This document shows positions 25,986-33,934 of a stretch of 58,952 nucleotides of DNA, piece after piece. The notes under the pieces are model-generated. The model was not told the DNA's origin and searched no databases. It saw only the letters and a program-made list of their open reading frames with translations. Within the stretch, counting starts at the first letter, position 1, and the number at the start of each line of letters is the position of its first letter. Source of the DNA: a bacterium (GTDB taxonomy: Bacteria; Myxococcota_A; Bradymonadia; REDH01); NCBI GenBank assembly GCA_030427825.1, contig JAUICO010000014.1, forward strand, positions 1 through 58,952, written 5' to 3'. The translations under genes were made by a program, and so were the position numbers.

Positions 25986-26471
25986 GTGGCAAAGGCCGCT
26001 CCAAAGAAGTCTCCGGCTACGAAACTGCTGGCGAAAAACCGGCGCGCCACCTTCGACTACGAGGTCGTTGAGGAGGTCGAGGCCGGCATCGAGCTCACGG
26101 GCAGCGAGGTGAAATCTGTACGGAATGGCGACGTGCAGTTCGCTGATTCGCACGTTGTGTTTCGTAACAACCAGGTCTTTCTGCAGGGGTTGAACATCTC
26201 GGAGTATCGCTTCGCCAACGTGCTCAACCACGCGCCGACACGGGAAAGGCGCCTCCTGCTCCATCGTCGCGAGATCGACAGGCTGCGCGGCCGAATTCAG
26301 GCCGCCGGACTCACGTTGATTCCCCTCGATATGCACCTGGCAGGCCGCTGGATTAAGGTCAGCCTGGGCCTGTGTCGCGGTAAGAAACAGCACGATAAGC
26401 GGCAGTCGATTAAGGCCCGGGATGCCGACCGTGATATTCGCCGGGCACTGCGTGACGGCGAACGCGATTAG
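25986..26471 (+). CDS. smpB: SsrA-binding protein SmpB
   Basis: Binds tmRNA and brings it to stalled ribosomes for trans-translation. GTG 25986 gives 161 residues, the family's usual size. Motifs are NRRATFDYEVVEEVEAGIEL, GSEVKSVRNGDVQFADSHV, the RNA-binding barrel, and the C-terminal LCRGKKQHDKRQSIKARD that enters the mRNA channel. An open frame running up to 25908 overlaps bioF and has no similarity. Its partner RNA ssrA lies 100 bp downstream on the same strand. Confidence 0.95.
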   Translation: MAKAAPKKSPATKLLAKNRRATFDYEVVEEVEAGIELTGSEVKSVRNGDVQFADSHVVFRNNQVFLQGLNISEYRFANVLNHAPTRERRLLLHRREIDRLRGRIQAAGLTLIPLDMHLAGRWIKVSLGLCRGKKQHDKRQSIKARDADRDIRRALRDGERD

Positions 26472-26501
26472 CTCGCCACCGGCCGATCGATGCAATATCG
26501 G

Positions 26502-26530
26502 TTGGCCGAGTAGGGCGCGGTGACTATAGT
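26502..26530 (+). promoter_or_regulatory. Probable sigma70 promoter of ssrA
   Basis: TTGGCC (26502-26507), a 17-bp spacer, then TATAGT (26525-26530). Transcription would begin near 26537, about 35 nt before the mature tmRNA 5' end, leaving a leader for RNase P processing. The match is good at the -10 and partial at the -35. Confidence 0.5.
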
Positions 26531-26571
26531 CGAGCTCGGAATCGCCGCGAGGCGAGGTTCTTTGGCAATCA

Positions 26572-26932
26572 GGGGGTGTATTGGTTTCGACGTGGATGAA
26601 GAAACCCATGTTGCGTGCAGAGGTGTCGGTGGCCTCTTAAAAACCGACAATCCATAACTGCAGACAACGCAGACTTCGCGCTCGCCGCTTAAAAACCGGT
26701 AAGAGCGCCGTCATCTCTCCGGGCTCCTGCACCGGAGAAGTGTGGCGTAACTTCGCAGGATAGAATCAAGGGAGCTCTCGGCAGGCGCCCGCGAATTCGA
26801 AATTAAATTGTCGAGCTTCCGACCGATCCCTGCCTGCGGGGCAGTCGACCGGAATGAATTAATTCGCAGGATACGCACGTAGACGCATGGTTGGATCATT
26901 TACGGACGGGAGTTCGACTCTCCCCACCTCCA
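26572..26932 (+). ncRNA. ssrA: Transfer-messenger RNA (tmRNA)
   Basis: Rescues stalled ribosomes with SmpB. The 5' end GGGGGTGTATTGGTTTCGAC is the conserved tmRNA start and pairs over seven positions (one G-U) with CACCTCC at 26925-26931. The T-arm GGGAGTTCGACTCTCCC lies at 26908-26924. The tag frame starts at the resume codon GCA 26660 and reads ADNADFALAA, stopping at TAA 26690-26692; the ALAA end is the protease signal. The discriminator A 26932 is followed by TTG, so the 3' CCA is not encoded and must be added. Length is about 361 nt, one-piece type. Confidence 0.97.
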
Positions 26933-26941
26933 TTGTTTGTT

Positions 26942-27100
26942 GGGTCGGAGATGTTGGGATTTCGGGGGCTGGTGCTTGTCTTTCGAGCGTGTCGCTTTGT
27001 CGGCTGCTTCGCCGTAGCGCTGCTACGGCTGCATCGCCGACGTCGCGACACACTCGAAATCCTGCGCACCCGCTCCCCGAAATCCCAACATCTCCGACCC
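26942..27100. repeat. 159-bp imperfect palindrome after tmRNA, possible terminator or MITE-like element
   Basis: The outer arms 26942-26967 and 27075-27100 are perfect 26-nt inverted repeats (GGGTCGGAGATGTTGGG... at the left end). Inside, the symmetry continues at equal spacing: a paired block TTTCGAGCGTGTCGC/GCGACACACTCGAAA (14 of 15) and an inner stem ending GCCGTAGC-GCT-GCTACGGC. Mismatched internal loops separate the blocks. TTTTT follows at 27101-27105, so the RNA would form a very long hairpin with a U-tract, as an intrinsic terminator for ssrA. It begins 10 bp after the tmRNA. No protein is supported here. Confidence 0.85.
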
Positions 27101-27124
27101 TTTTTGTACTGACGGGCTTGTGTC

Positions 27125-27331
27125 GGGCTCGGCTTCGCCTTTGCCGTGGGCTCGGCTTCGCCTTTGCCGTGGGCTCGGCTGCGCCTTTGCCGTGGGCCCG
27201 GCTGCGCCTTTGCCGTGGGCTCGGCTGCGCCTTTGCCGTGGGCCCGGCTGCGCCTTTGCCGTGGGCCCGGCTGCGCCTTTGCCGTGGGCTCGGCTGCGCC
27301 TTTGCCGTGGGCTCGGCTGCGCCTTTGTCGG
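27125..27331. repeat. Tandem array, nine copies of a 23-bp unit
   Basis: Nine head-to-tail units of exactly 23 bp starting at 27125, 27148, 27171, 27194, 27217, 27240, 27263, 27286 and 27309. Each begins GGGCTCGG or GGGCCCGG, continues CTGCGCC (CTTCGCC in the first two), and ends TTTGCCGT. Variation is limited to positions 5 and 11 and to the last copy. Because 23 is not a multiple of 3, the array reads through in several frames and produces repetitive false ORFs on both strands. With the palindrome it fills the 431-bp gap before the next gene. Confidence 0.93.
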
Positions 27332-27363
27332 AATGTGGGCCGGCGCGTAGTGGTTTGCTCTGA

Positions 27364-28518
27364 ATGCAGCTCCGATTCCTACATGCTGTGCTGTGCGTAG
27401 CGTGGCTCGCGTGCGCGTACTCATGTCGTGCATCGCCCGGCCACGCAGGGAACGGCTCGCTCGCGTCGTCACAGGCTGAGCATGGGTCGGTCGTTGCGGC
27501 GCGGGATCCCGTGCCGGTCCCCGATGTCGGCGTGTGCGGCGTCAACTATGCGCACAACTATCAGCGTGGCGGAGCTCGAGGCTATGGCTCTGCGACATCT
27601 CGGGAATCGCTCGACGAATTGAAAGCCATCGGCGTGCGCTCGGTCGCGCTCACGACCTTTGCTTGGATGCGAAACCTGCGATCCGCCACCGTGCAATGGG
27701 ATCGCAATCATCCCAACGGAGAATCCTTCGCCCGAGTACGGGCAGACGCGGCCTACGCGCGGAGCATCGGTCTGGACGTAGTCCTGAAGCCTCATATTTG
27801 GATCTCAGGGGGTGCGTGGCGCGCTGAGCTTGCGCCCGCCGACGAGCAGGGAGGGTGGGACCGCTTCTTTGAGACCTACAGCGCGTTCATTCTCGCTCAC
27901 GCTGATCTGGCCGAAGAAATCGGAGCCTCGATGCTCGTGGTTGGACTGGAGCTTCGCTCGTCTGTCGAAGCCCGGCCCGAAGAGTGGAGGCGGCTTATCG
28001 CCTCGGTACGAGAACGGTACCGCGGCGCGATTACCTACTCTGCCAACTGGGACGAGGTTGAAAGTGTCCCGTTCTGGGATCACCTCGACGCCGTGTCGGT
28101 TCAGAACTTCGCGCCTCTTGCCGCGAGCGCAACTACAGATGCAGCAACCCTCGAGGAGGGCGCCCGACGTTGGCTGGACCGCTGGATCGCCGTCGCCGAG
28201 GGATACGACCTGCCGCTCCTGCTCACCGAAGTCGGCTATATGAACCGCGTGGGCACTGTGACCGAGCCACATGTCTGGCCGGAGCGCGTGCCGGACACCG
28301 CGAGCCGCCTCGGACTTGAGGAGCAGCAGGCCGCATATCGAGCCGTGATCGCGACTTTTGGCGCGAGCGAGCGTGTACGGGGAATGTGGTGGTGGAAGTG
28401 GTTCACCGACCCGGATACGAACGAGGAGGGCCGCGTCGGCTTTTCTCCCCGAAACAAACCCGCGCAGCAGCTGCTGCGTGATGCCTGTGCTCCCTCCAAC
28501 GCAACAGACCAACTATGA
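27364..28518 (+). CDS. Glycoside hydrolase-like secreted TIM-barrel protein (GH113-type)
   Basis: 384 residues with a hydrophobic N-terminal signal containing Cys (LACAYSC), possibly a lipoprotein. The barrel includes LDELKAIGVRSVALTTFAWM, DVVLKPHIWISGGAWR, an acid/base candidate in MLVVGLELRSS (about residue 195), and a nucleophile candidate in LPLLLTEVGYMN (about 285), followed by MWWWKWFTDP. This pattern matches GH113 beta-mannanase-like proteins of clan GH-A. The polysaccharide substrate is not certain. The start lies 32 bp after the tandem repeat, and the stop overlaps the next gene by 4 nt. Confidence 0.8.
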   Translation: MQLRFLHAVLCVAWLACAYSCRASPGHAGNGSLASSQAEHGSVVAARDPVPVPDVGVCGVNYAHNYQRGGARGYGSATSRESLDELKAIGVRSVALTTFAWMRNLRSATVQWDRNHPNGESFARVRADAAYARSIGLDVVLKPHIWISGGAWRAELAPADEQGGWDRFFETYSAFILAHADLAEEIGASMLVVGLELRSSVEARPEEWRRLIASVRERYRGAITYSANWDEVESVPFWDHLDAVSVQNFAPLAASATTDAATLEEGARRWLDRWIAVAEGYDLPLLLTEVGYMNRVGTVTEPHVWPERVPDTASRLGLEEQQAAYRAVIATFGASERVRGMWWWKWFTDPDTNEEGRVGFSPRNKPAQQLLRDACAPSNATDQL

Positions 28519-29930
28519 CGAAGATATCAAACCACGGCACCGTAGACAGCACGAGAAACAAACAGAGCGGGCCGACATGGAAGCACCTGCTTACGTCGGG
28601 GTTTCTGGCTCTGGCCGCGATGGCGACAGGCGCTGGTTGCGGAGGCGGCGCATCGATCGCGCAGTCAACAGCAGCCGCACAGCGTGGCGAGTTTGATGTG
28701 GATGAATGCGCGGCGCTGGTTGGCCAGTGCACCATGCTATCCCACCAGGCCGCCCGAGCCGGACGCTTCGACGACGCTGTGCGGTTCGGTCAATCCGGCT
28801 GTTACCACTCCTCGGCAGAAGCCTGTGAGGCCGCCCGCGACGTGTATGGCTCAGATGCGGTGGTGTATGTGAATCTCGCTACTGCCACCGAGCGTTCGCT
28901 GCAGTTGTGCGACCGCGGAAACGAATGGGCCTGCTTCGACCTCGGCAATATCTATGCCTACGGGCCGCCAACCATTCGCTCGGTACAATCCGCGCTCGGT
29001 TACCTTGAACGAGCCTGCGAGGATGGCGTGGCTTCGGCATGCGCCGAAGCTGCAAAACAGCGCCAGGGCCAGGATGCTTCACCGGCCCTGGTCGTCGATC
29101 TCATCGAACAGAGCTGCCTCCTCGGGGACCCGGTCGCCTGCACCGACGCGGCGCGGGCCTACTTCGTCGACAATGAGATCCCCGCAGATGCCGGCCGAGC
29201 CTGGGAGTACGCGATTCGCGCATGCGACCAGGACAGCAGCGCTGTTGTCCCTGAGGCGTGCTGGATGGCCGGGCTGCTGCGTACAAATGGAGACGGCGTA
29301 CAGCAGGACCAGCAGGACGGGCGCGGGCTCATGTCGCAGGCCTGCGACGGTGGATGGATCGACGCGTGCTACGAGCTGGGTACAATGCAGCACGGCGGCG
29401 TCGGCGGCCGCGTTGATACGCAGGGCGCCGCCGAGAGCTTCACCAGCGCGTGCAGTGGAGTACGGATCGTACCCGCGGCGTGTACGACCCTGGGCATGCT
29501 GTATTTCGACGGGACCGGCGTCGCGACGGACGCGGAGAGCGGCGTCGAGTTTCTGCAGCAGGGTTGCGCCAACGGAGACGCTCGCGGCTGCAGTCTGCTG
29601 GCGGGGCTCTTTGAGCAGGGTGTGGTTGTCGAGGCGTCCCCGTCTCACGCACTCGCCTACTATGTGCTCGCATGTCAGGCAGGGGGCGCTGACGACTGCT
29701 CGACCGCAGGTGCCATGTTCTACGGGGGCACAGGTGCCGAAGCGGACACCAGCCGCGCTATGGATCTCTTCGAGATTGCCTGCCTCAATGGGAGCATGAA
29801 CGGCTGCTACAATCTTGCGGCGCTATTCGATCGCGGCGACGCGACGCCACCCTACGCGGCGTACACACAGGAGCTGTATCGGCAGGCCTGCGAAGGCGGC
29901 TACGAGCGGGCGTGCGAGTTTGTTCGCTAA
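28515..29930 (+). CDS. Sel1-repeat lipoprotein
   Basis: 471 residues. The N-terminus is long and polar (about 28 residues) before a signal-like stretch FLALAAMATGAGCGGG with a lipobox-type Cys. About nine Sel1-like/TPR-like repeats follow, each with a Cys pair (ERSLQLCDRGNEWACFDLG, YLERACEDGVASACAEAA, FEIACLNGSMNGCYNLAALF). The spacing of cysteines within repeats suggests internal disulfides and an extracytoplasmic scaffold. It is coupled to the glycosidase gene by ATGA. The binding partner is unknown. Confidence 0.85.
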   Translation: MTKISNHGTVDSTRNKQSGPTWKHLLTSGFLALAAMATGAGCGGGASIAQSTAAAQRGEFDVDECAALVGQCTMLSHQAARAGRFDDAVRFGQSGCYHSSAEACEAARDVYGSDAVVYVNLATATERSLQLCDRGNEWACFDLGNIYAYGPPTIRSVQSALGYLERACEDGVASACAEAAKQRQGQDASPALVVDLIEQSCLLGDPVACTDAARAYFVDNEIPADAGRAWEYAIRACDQDSSAVVPEACWMAGLLRTNGDGVQQDQQDGRGLMSQACDGGWIDACYELGTMQHGGVGGRVDTQGAAESFTSACSGVRIVPAACTTLGMLYFDGTGVATDAESGVEFLQQGCANGDARGCSLLAGLFEQGVVVEASPSHALAYYVLACQAGGADDCSTAGAMFYGGTGAEADTSRAMDLFEIACLNGSMNGCYNLAALFDRGDATPPYAAYTQELYRQACEGGYERACEFVR

Positions 29931-30007
29931 CACGCGGCTGCCCCGCGGCCTGCGTAGCTTCCCGACGAACCAACACCTCCTCGTGTCCTGTGCCGAGTTC
30001 TGTTCGT

Positions 30008-31759
30008 TCAGGTCAACAGAGCGGGAGCACGACGTTGCTCGCGATCGCCGAAGAGTGGTCGCAGCGAACGGAACGCCTGTACCGAGAGGACGGCTTCCGA
30101 CTGCGCGTCGTCCGGATACTCCTCGGGGGCCGCGCGCTGCACCTTCGGTCGATGCAGCTCAGAGCAGAGCTCGTCCAGCCTGGTCTGGTACGCGCCGAGC
30201 GTCCACTCGCCGAAGAATGTTGTGCACCCTTCATAGAGCTGAACGCCGTACTCTTCGGGCGTTGTGGTGTAACCCGCGTAGCCGTTCGCGTACCCGTTGA
30301 CGACCACGTGTTGAACACCGATATCGGCGAGTCGGGACGCGACCTGTTTGGCCACACGCCGCCCGGCTGTTGTCGTCGGCTCGCCGGGCATCCCAACGAT
30401 CGCGAGCTCACCGATACGCATGATGTGCACCGGCTGCGAATTCGACACCCAGGGCGACTCGTCGAGGCCACCACTTCGCTTGAGGTGTTTGGTTACTGCG
30501 ACGGTCTGGTGAATGAAGCCGGGAATCGATGGGTCGCCCTGGGTAGCGATTCCGAATGCCTTGCCATGGCGCCCTCTACCGGTCTCGAGGAATGGTACCT
30601 TGTGCCGATGCGGGACCTGCCTGCCGCGGCGCCGCAGGACACTGGCGCGCAGGTCGAGCACTCGGGTCAGAGCTCGATTCAGAAATCGTAGCGGGCGCAG
30701 GGGGCCGGGGCCCTCGGCGGTGCCCTCGATGAAGCCGATACCGATCACACCGGAGCCGGCCTGCCGTCCCTCCAGGCCCAGGGCGTACTCCGGGTCGACC
30801 GCAAAGCCGGTCATGTGAACGAACCCGAAGCTGTTATCCACCTCCGAACTCAGCCTCTCGGCGTCGCCGGCTCTATCCACCAGACCGCGTGCGTACCTTG
30901 CCTGAATCTCTCCGTTGTATCGTGCACTCTTGTCGTCGTCAGCGTACTCGCCGATCATCTTGTAACGTCGCCATGACATCCGAAAATTTGGGGACACATC
31001 GCCGGCCGCGCCCTGCGCGAAACCGGCGATGAACCCTTCAGCGCCGTCTCGTGACATGGCCTTCTCAAGGCTCTCTGCGGCCGCGCCCTTGTTATCGCCA
31101 TGAACCAGCTTGTTCTCGCTGTGAACACTGGTGCAATGCACGGCAAACCAGGAAAGACACGCAAAGGGCCGCCCGTCAGTGTCACGCATGACAAGTGCCC
31201 GCATGCAGCGATCAACGGCCTCATTGCGATGGCCCTGCGAGACATTGTCCGTGTCACGATTCGCGTTATACGCTCGCACAGAACGGTTGAAGGCGACCTG
31301 CTCTCCGCTCGGGATCTCGACTGTATCGTAGGTCAGGAGCGTGTCCTGCTTGCGGTCCCAGGCTTCGATAATCGCGTCCGCACAGCCGTTGACGAAGGTG
31401 CCGAGAACGGCCGGTGAAAACCCGGGGATCTGCAGATTGTAAAACAGCTCCCAGGTGTATCCACCGGGGGCGCTGTGTGTGTGTGTCGTGGTCAGCATGA
31501 AGTTGCCGTGCGCGATCGGCAGCTCCGGGCGCAGGGCGGCGACTCGCTGCAGGATGCCGACTCGAAGCGATCTGGCCGGGAAGGCGATATCAGCAACCAC
31601 ATAAAAAGCCGCTTCGCCGTCGTCGCCGAGAAAAGCAAACGCACGGGCATAGATGGGCAGCGCAACACCGAAGGCGGAGTTCCCCGGCACGCCCCAGCCC
31701 AGCAGGCTGACACAGTCATCGAGCGCTGTAATGTCACGCTTTGCAGCACCGCACTTCAT
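30008..31759 (-). CDS. Neutral ceramidase
   Basis: Neutral/alkaline ceramidase family, cleaving the amide of ceramide. The 583 residues from ATG 31759 hold LTTTHTHSAPGG and WFAVHCTSVHSENK (zinc His), the catalytic Ser in GAAGDVSPNF, GMPGEPTTTAGRR (Glu ligand) and NGYANGYAGYTTTPEEY (Tyr ligand), all in the expected order. No clear signal peptide is visible, although characterised homologues are secreted. The start overlaps the nth stop by 4 nt. It is the last gene of the kamA operon. Confidence 0.9.
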   Translation of the reverse strand: MKCGAAKRDITALDDCVSLLGWGVPGNSAFGVALPIYARAFAFLGDDGEAAFYVVADIAFPARSLRVGILQRVAALRPELPIAHGNFMLTTTHTHSAPGGYTWELFYNLQIPGFSPAVLGTFVNGCADAIIEAWDRKQDTLLTYDTVEIPSGEQVAFNRSVRAYNANRDTDNVSQGHRNEAVDRCMRALVMRDTDGRPFACLSWFAVHCTSVHSENKLVHGDNKGAAAESLEKAMSRDGAEGFIAGFAQGAAGDVSPNFRMSWRRYKMIGEYADDDKSARYNGEIQARYARGLVDRAGDAERLSSEVDNSFGFVHMTGFAVDPEYALGLEGRQAGSGVIGIGFIEGTAEGPGPLRPLRFLNRALTRVLDLRASVLRRRGRQVPHRHKVPFLETGRGRHGKAFGIATQGDPSIPGFIHQTVAVTKHLKRSGGLDESPWVSNSQPVHIMRIGELAIVGMPGEPTTTAGRRVAKQVASRLADIGVQHVVVNGYANGYAGYTTTPEEYGVQLYEGCTTFFGEWTLGAYQTRLDELCSELHRPKVQRAAPEEYPDDAQSEAVLSVQAFRSLRPLFGDREQRRAPALLT

Positions 31760-32436
31760 CGGCGTTTTCCTCTGTGTTTGGGTGCGTTCATCGTCGCCTC
31801 TTCGCGAATCCGCTTCTTCGTCGCCGCCCACGAACAGATGGGGCACGAGCTGAGGTCATGGTAGCGAGCCGGGCAGTGCTCCCGCCCAAAGAAGATGATC
31901 TGCAGGTGCAGAGCGTTCCAGCTCGTATCGGCGAACAGTCGCTTCAGGTCCCGCTCCGTTCTCGTTACGCTGGTGCCATCGCTCAAGCCCCAGCGGGCGG
32001 CCAGACGATGTATGTGTGTGTCCACCGGAAAGGCCGGGTGTCCGAAAGCCTGCGACATGACGACCGAAGCCGTCTTGTGCCCGACCCCCGGCAACGCTTC
32101 GAGTTCTTCAAAAGACTCCGGCACCTGTCCACTGTGTTTGTCCAGCAGGATGCGGCTCAACCCGCGGAGTGCCTTTGACTTCTGCGGTGCGAGACCGATC
32201 TGTCGAATCAACTCCCGAATCTGATCGATCTCGAGCTCGGCCATTTCTGCGGGCCCCGGCGCCATGCGAAAGAGGGCCGGCGTAATCTCGTTGACCTTCT
32301 TGTCGGTCGTCTGCGCTGACAACACCACCGCGACAAGCAGGGTGAAGGCGTCCGTGTGGTCGAGAGGAATCGGGGTCTCGGGGTAGAGGTCATCAAGGAT
32401 GCGTTGAATCCTCTCTGCCTTCTCCTTTCGTTTCAT
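31756..32436 (-). CDS. nth: Endonuclease III
   Basis: Base-excision DNA glycosylase/AP lyase for oxidised pyrimidines. The 226 residues contain LSAQTTDKKVNEITP, the helix-hairpin-helix LPGVGHKTASVV with the catalytic Lys, and the catalytic Asp in FPVDTHIHRLAARWGL. The C-terminal iron-sulfur loop is unusual: CPARYHDLSSCPICSWA gives C-x9-C-x2-C and then no fourth Cys, whereas E. coli has C-x6-C-x2-C-x5-C. The cluster may be absent or altered. It overlaps murB upstream and the ceramidase gene downstream, each by 4 nt. Confidence 0.93.
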   Translation of the reverse strand: MKRKEKAERIQRILDDLYPETPIPLDHTDAFTLLVAVVLSAQTTDKKVNEITPALFRMAPGPAEMAELEIDQIRELIRQIGLAPQKSKALRGLSRILLDKHSGQVPESFEELEALPGVGHKTASVVMSQAFGHPAFPVDTHIHRLAARWGLSDGTSVTRTERDLKRLFADTSWNALHLQIIFFGREHCPARYHDLSSCPICSWAATKKRIREEATMNAPKHRGKRR

Positions 32437-33539
32437 CGGCCGGCCTCCGCACCATGTCGTGGAGCCGTAGCCACGCCGACAAACACGGGCTCAGGCTCAA
32501 GTCCTACGCCCCAGCGGTCAATCACAGCCTGCTGAATATCCGCACATAGTAACGCGATGTCTGAAGCCGTCGCCCCGCCGCGATTGATCACCGCAAGCGC
32601 GTGTTTGGACGAGAGCCCGACGTTGCCCCGTGCGTAGCCCCGTCTGTACCCCGAGTGTTCGATGAGCCACGCCGCGGACAGTTTTGTCCGGCCGTCGCCG
32701 GCACCATATTGGGGCAACTCTTCATCAAGCTCGACGCGGACCTTCGCACGGATAGCAGCCGCCACGTCCTGCGCCACGATCGGGTTCGTGAAGAAGGACC
32801 CTGCGCTCCGATGGTTGGGGTCTTTCGTGTCGTACACCATTGACTTGCTGCGTCGAATGCCGAGCACCGCGTCGCGTACGGCGAGCGGCGCCGGTGTGTC
32901 GTCGCCCTCAAAGAGCTGACGTACCTGGTCGTATTTCAGCGCGCCCGATCCGCCGCGCCGCATCCGGAGCTCAACTTCAAGCACGATAAAGCGGTCCCGC
33001 CACCGAGACTTGAATGCGCTGTTGCGGTAGCTGAACTCACAGGACGCCGAAGAGAAATCGCGTACCTCGAATGTTTGTCGGTCGAAGACCCGCACGCGTT
33101 CGACGACCTCAGCGACTTCCTGCCCGTAGGCGCCGATGTTCTGAATCGGCGCGGCGCCTACTCGTCCGGGGATGCCGCTGAGGCACTCGATGCCCGCCCA
33201 TCCTTCGTAGCAGCACCAGGCGACCAGCTCGTCCCACTCAAGCCCGGCGCCGGCGCTGACATACACCCAGTCACCGTCGCGGCGCTGCGTCGCGTCGGCA
33301 TTTGTGAGCTCAAGCACGACGCCGTCGAAGCCTTCGTCGCCGATCAACACATTGCTGCCACCGCCAAGTACAAGCAATGGCAGCCGGCGCTCGGTCGCAG
33401 CGCATACGATGGCCCGCAACGCTGCTTCATTGTCGGCAGCGCACACATACCGCGCCGGGCCGCCGACGCCCAATGTTGTTCTGGGCGCAAGTGCGACGTT
33501 CTCACCTGTGAGATGTGGCAGGGGCGTAGCCACGGTCAC
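32433..33539 (-). CDS. murB: UDP-N-acetylmuramate dehydrogenase MurB
   Basis: FAD enzyme reducing UDP-GlcNAc-enolpyruvate to UDP-MurNAc in peptidoglycan synthesis. The 368 residues show RTTLGVGGPARY, LPLLVLGGGSNVLIGDEGF, GIECLSGIPGRVGAAPIQNI, GAYGQEV, SYRNSAFK, and the catalytic Ser/Glu region NHRSAGSFFTNP and AAWLIEHSGYRRG. Its length and layout fit the E. coli-like type I group. GTG 33539 overlaps the previous stop by 4 nt. No other cell-wall synthesis gene is in this operon. Confidence 0.95.
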   Translation of the reverse strand: MTVATPLPHLTGENVALAPRTTLGVGGPARYVCAADNEAALRAIVCAATERRLPLLVLGGGSNVLIGDEGFDGVVLELTNADATQRRDGDWVYVSAGAGLEWDELVAWCCYEGWAGIECLSGIPGRVGAAPIQNIGAYGQEVAEVVERVRVFDRQTFEVRDFSSASCEFSYRNSAFKSRWRDRFIVLEVELRMRRGGSGALKYDQVRQLFEGDDTPAPLAVRDAVLGIRRSKSMVYDTKDPNHRSAGSFFTNPIVAQDVAAAIRAKVRVELDEELPQYGAGDGRTKLSAAWLIEHSGYRRGYARGNVGLSSKHALAVINRGGATASDIALLCADIQQAVIDRWGVGLEPEPVFVGVATAPRHGAEAGR

Positions 33540-33934
33540 TTAAACTGATCGATGTTCAGCGCGGCAAATACCGTCATGATGGTCGGCAACATCAGATTTC
33601 GCGCGTTGAAGGAACCCGCAGCCAGCAAGACCGCGATGAAGCCGAAGCTGATAGCGGAGTACGCGAAGATTGCGACCTTTCGGCGCATGAAGACACCGAT
33701 CAGGCACAGGATACTGGCGATCGCCACGCCGATTGTGGCCGGAATCATCCACGCGTCGTACACGCTCGTGTCGAAGGTGGGGCTGATCAACAGCAGAATC
33801 TGCAGGAGATTCGCGAAGATCGTGAAACCCGTGAACACAAAGAGCCACATCGGGTTTCGAGGCTCGGCCGCGACGCCGGTTGCTTCGCCCTCACTCGTAC
33901 CTGCGTTGACCGTTGTGGATTCGCTGTCGCTCAT
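33536..33934 (-). CDS. Four-helix membrane protein, unknown function
   Basis: 132 residues: a polar Thr/Ser/Glu-rich N-terminus of about 28 residues, then four predicted membrane helices (about 29-51, 62-82, 87-107, 112-128; for example FVFTGFTIFANLLQILLLI and IPATIGVAIASILCLIGVF). No motif or family recognised. Four-nt overlaps with kamA (upstream) and murB (downstream) make it part of a tightly coupled operon, which supports it being a real gene. Confidence 0.75.
   Translation of the reverse strand: MSDSESTTVNAGTSEGEATGVAAEPRNPMWLFVFTGFTIFANLLQILLLISPTFDTSVYDAWMIPATIGVAIASILCLIGVFMRRKVAIFAYSAISFGFIAVLLAAGSFNARNLMLPTIMTVFAALNIDQFK

Noticed and set aside
27125..27331. CRISPR array
   Set aside because: The 23-bp units are directly adjacent with no unique spacers, and no cas genes are present.
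26859..27545. Long repetitive open frames on both strands across the tandem array
   Set aside because: The 23-bp unit opens all frames and gives 23-residue amino acid periods; no start context or similarity, and they overlap tmRNA.
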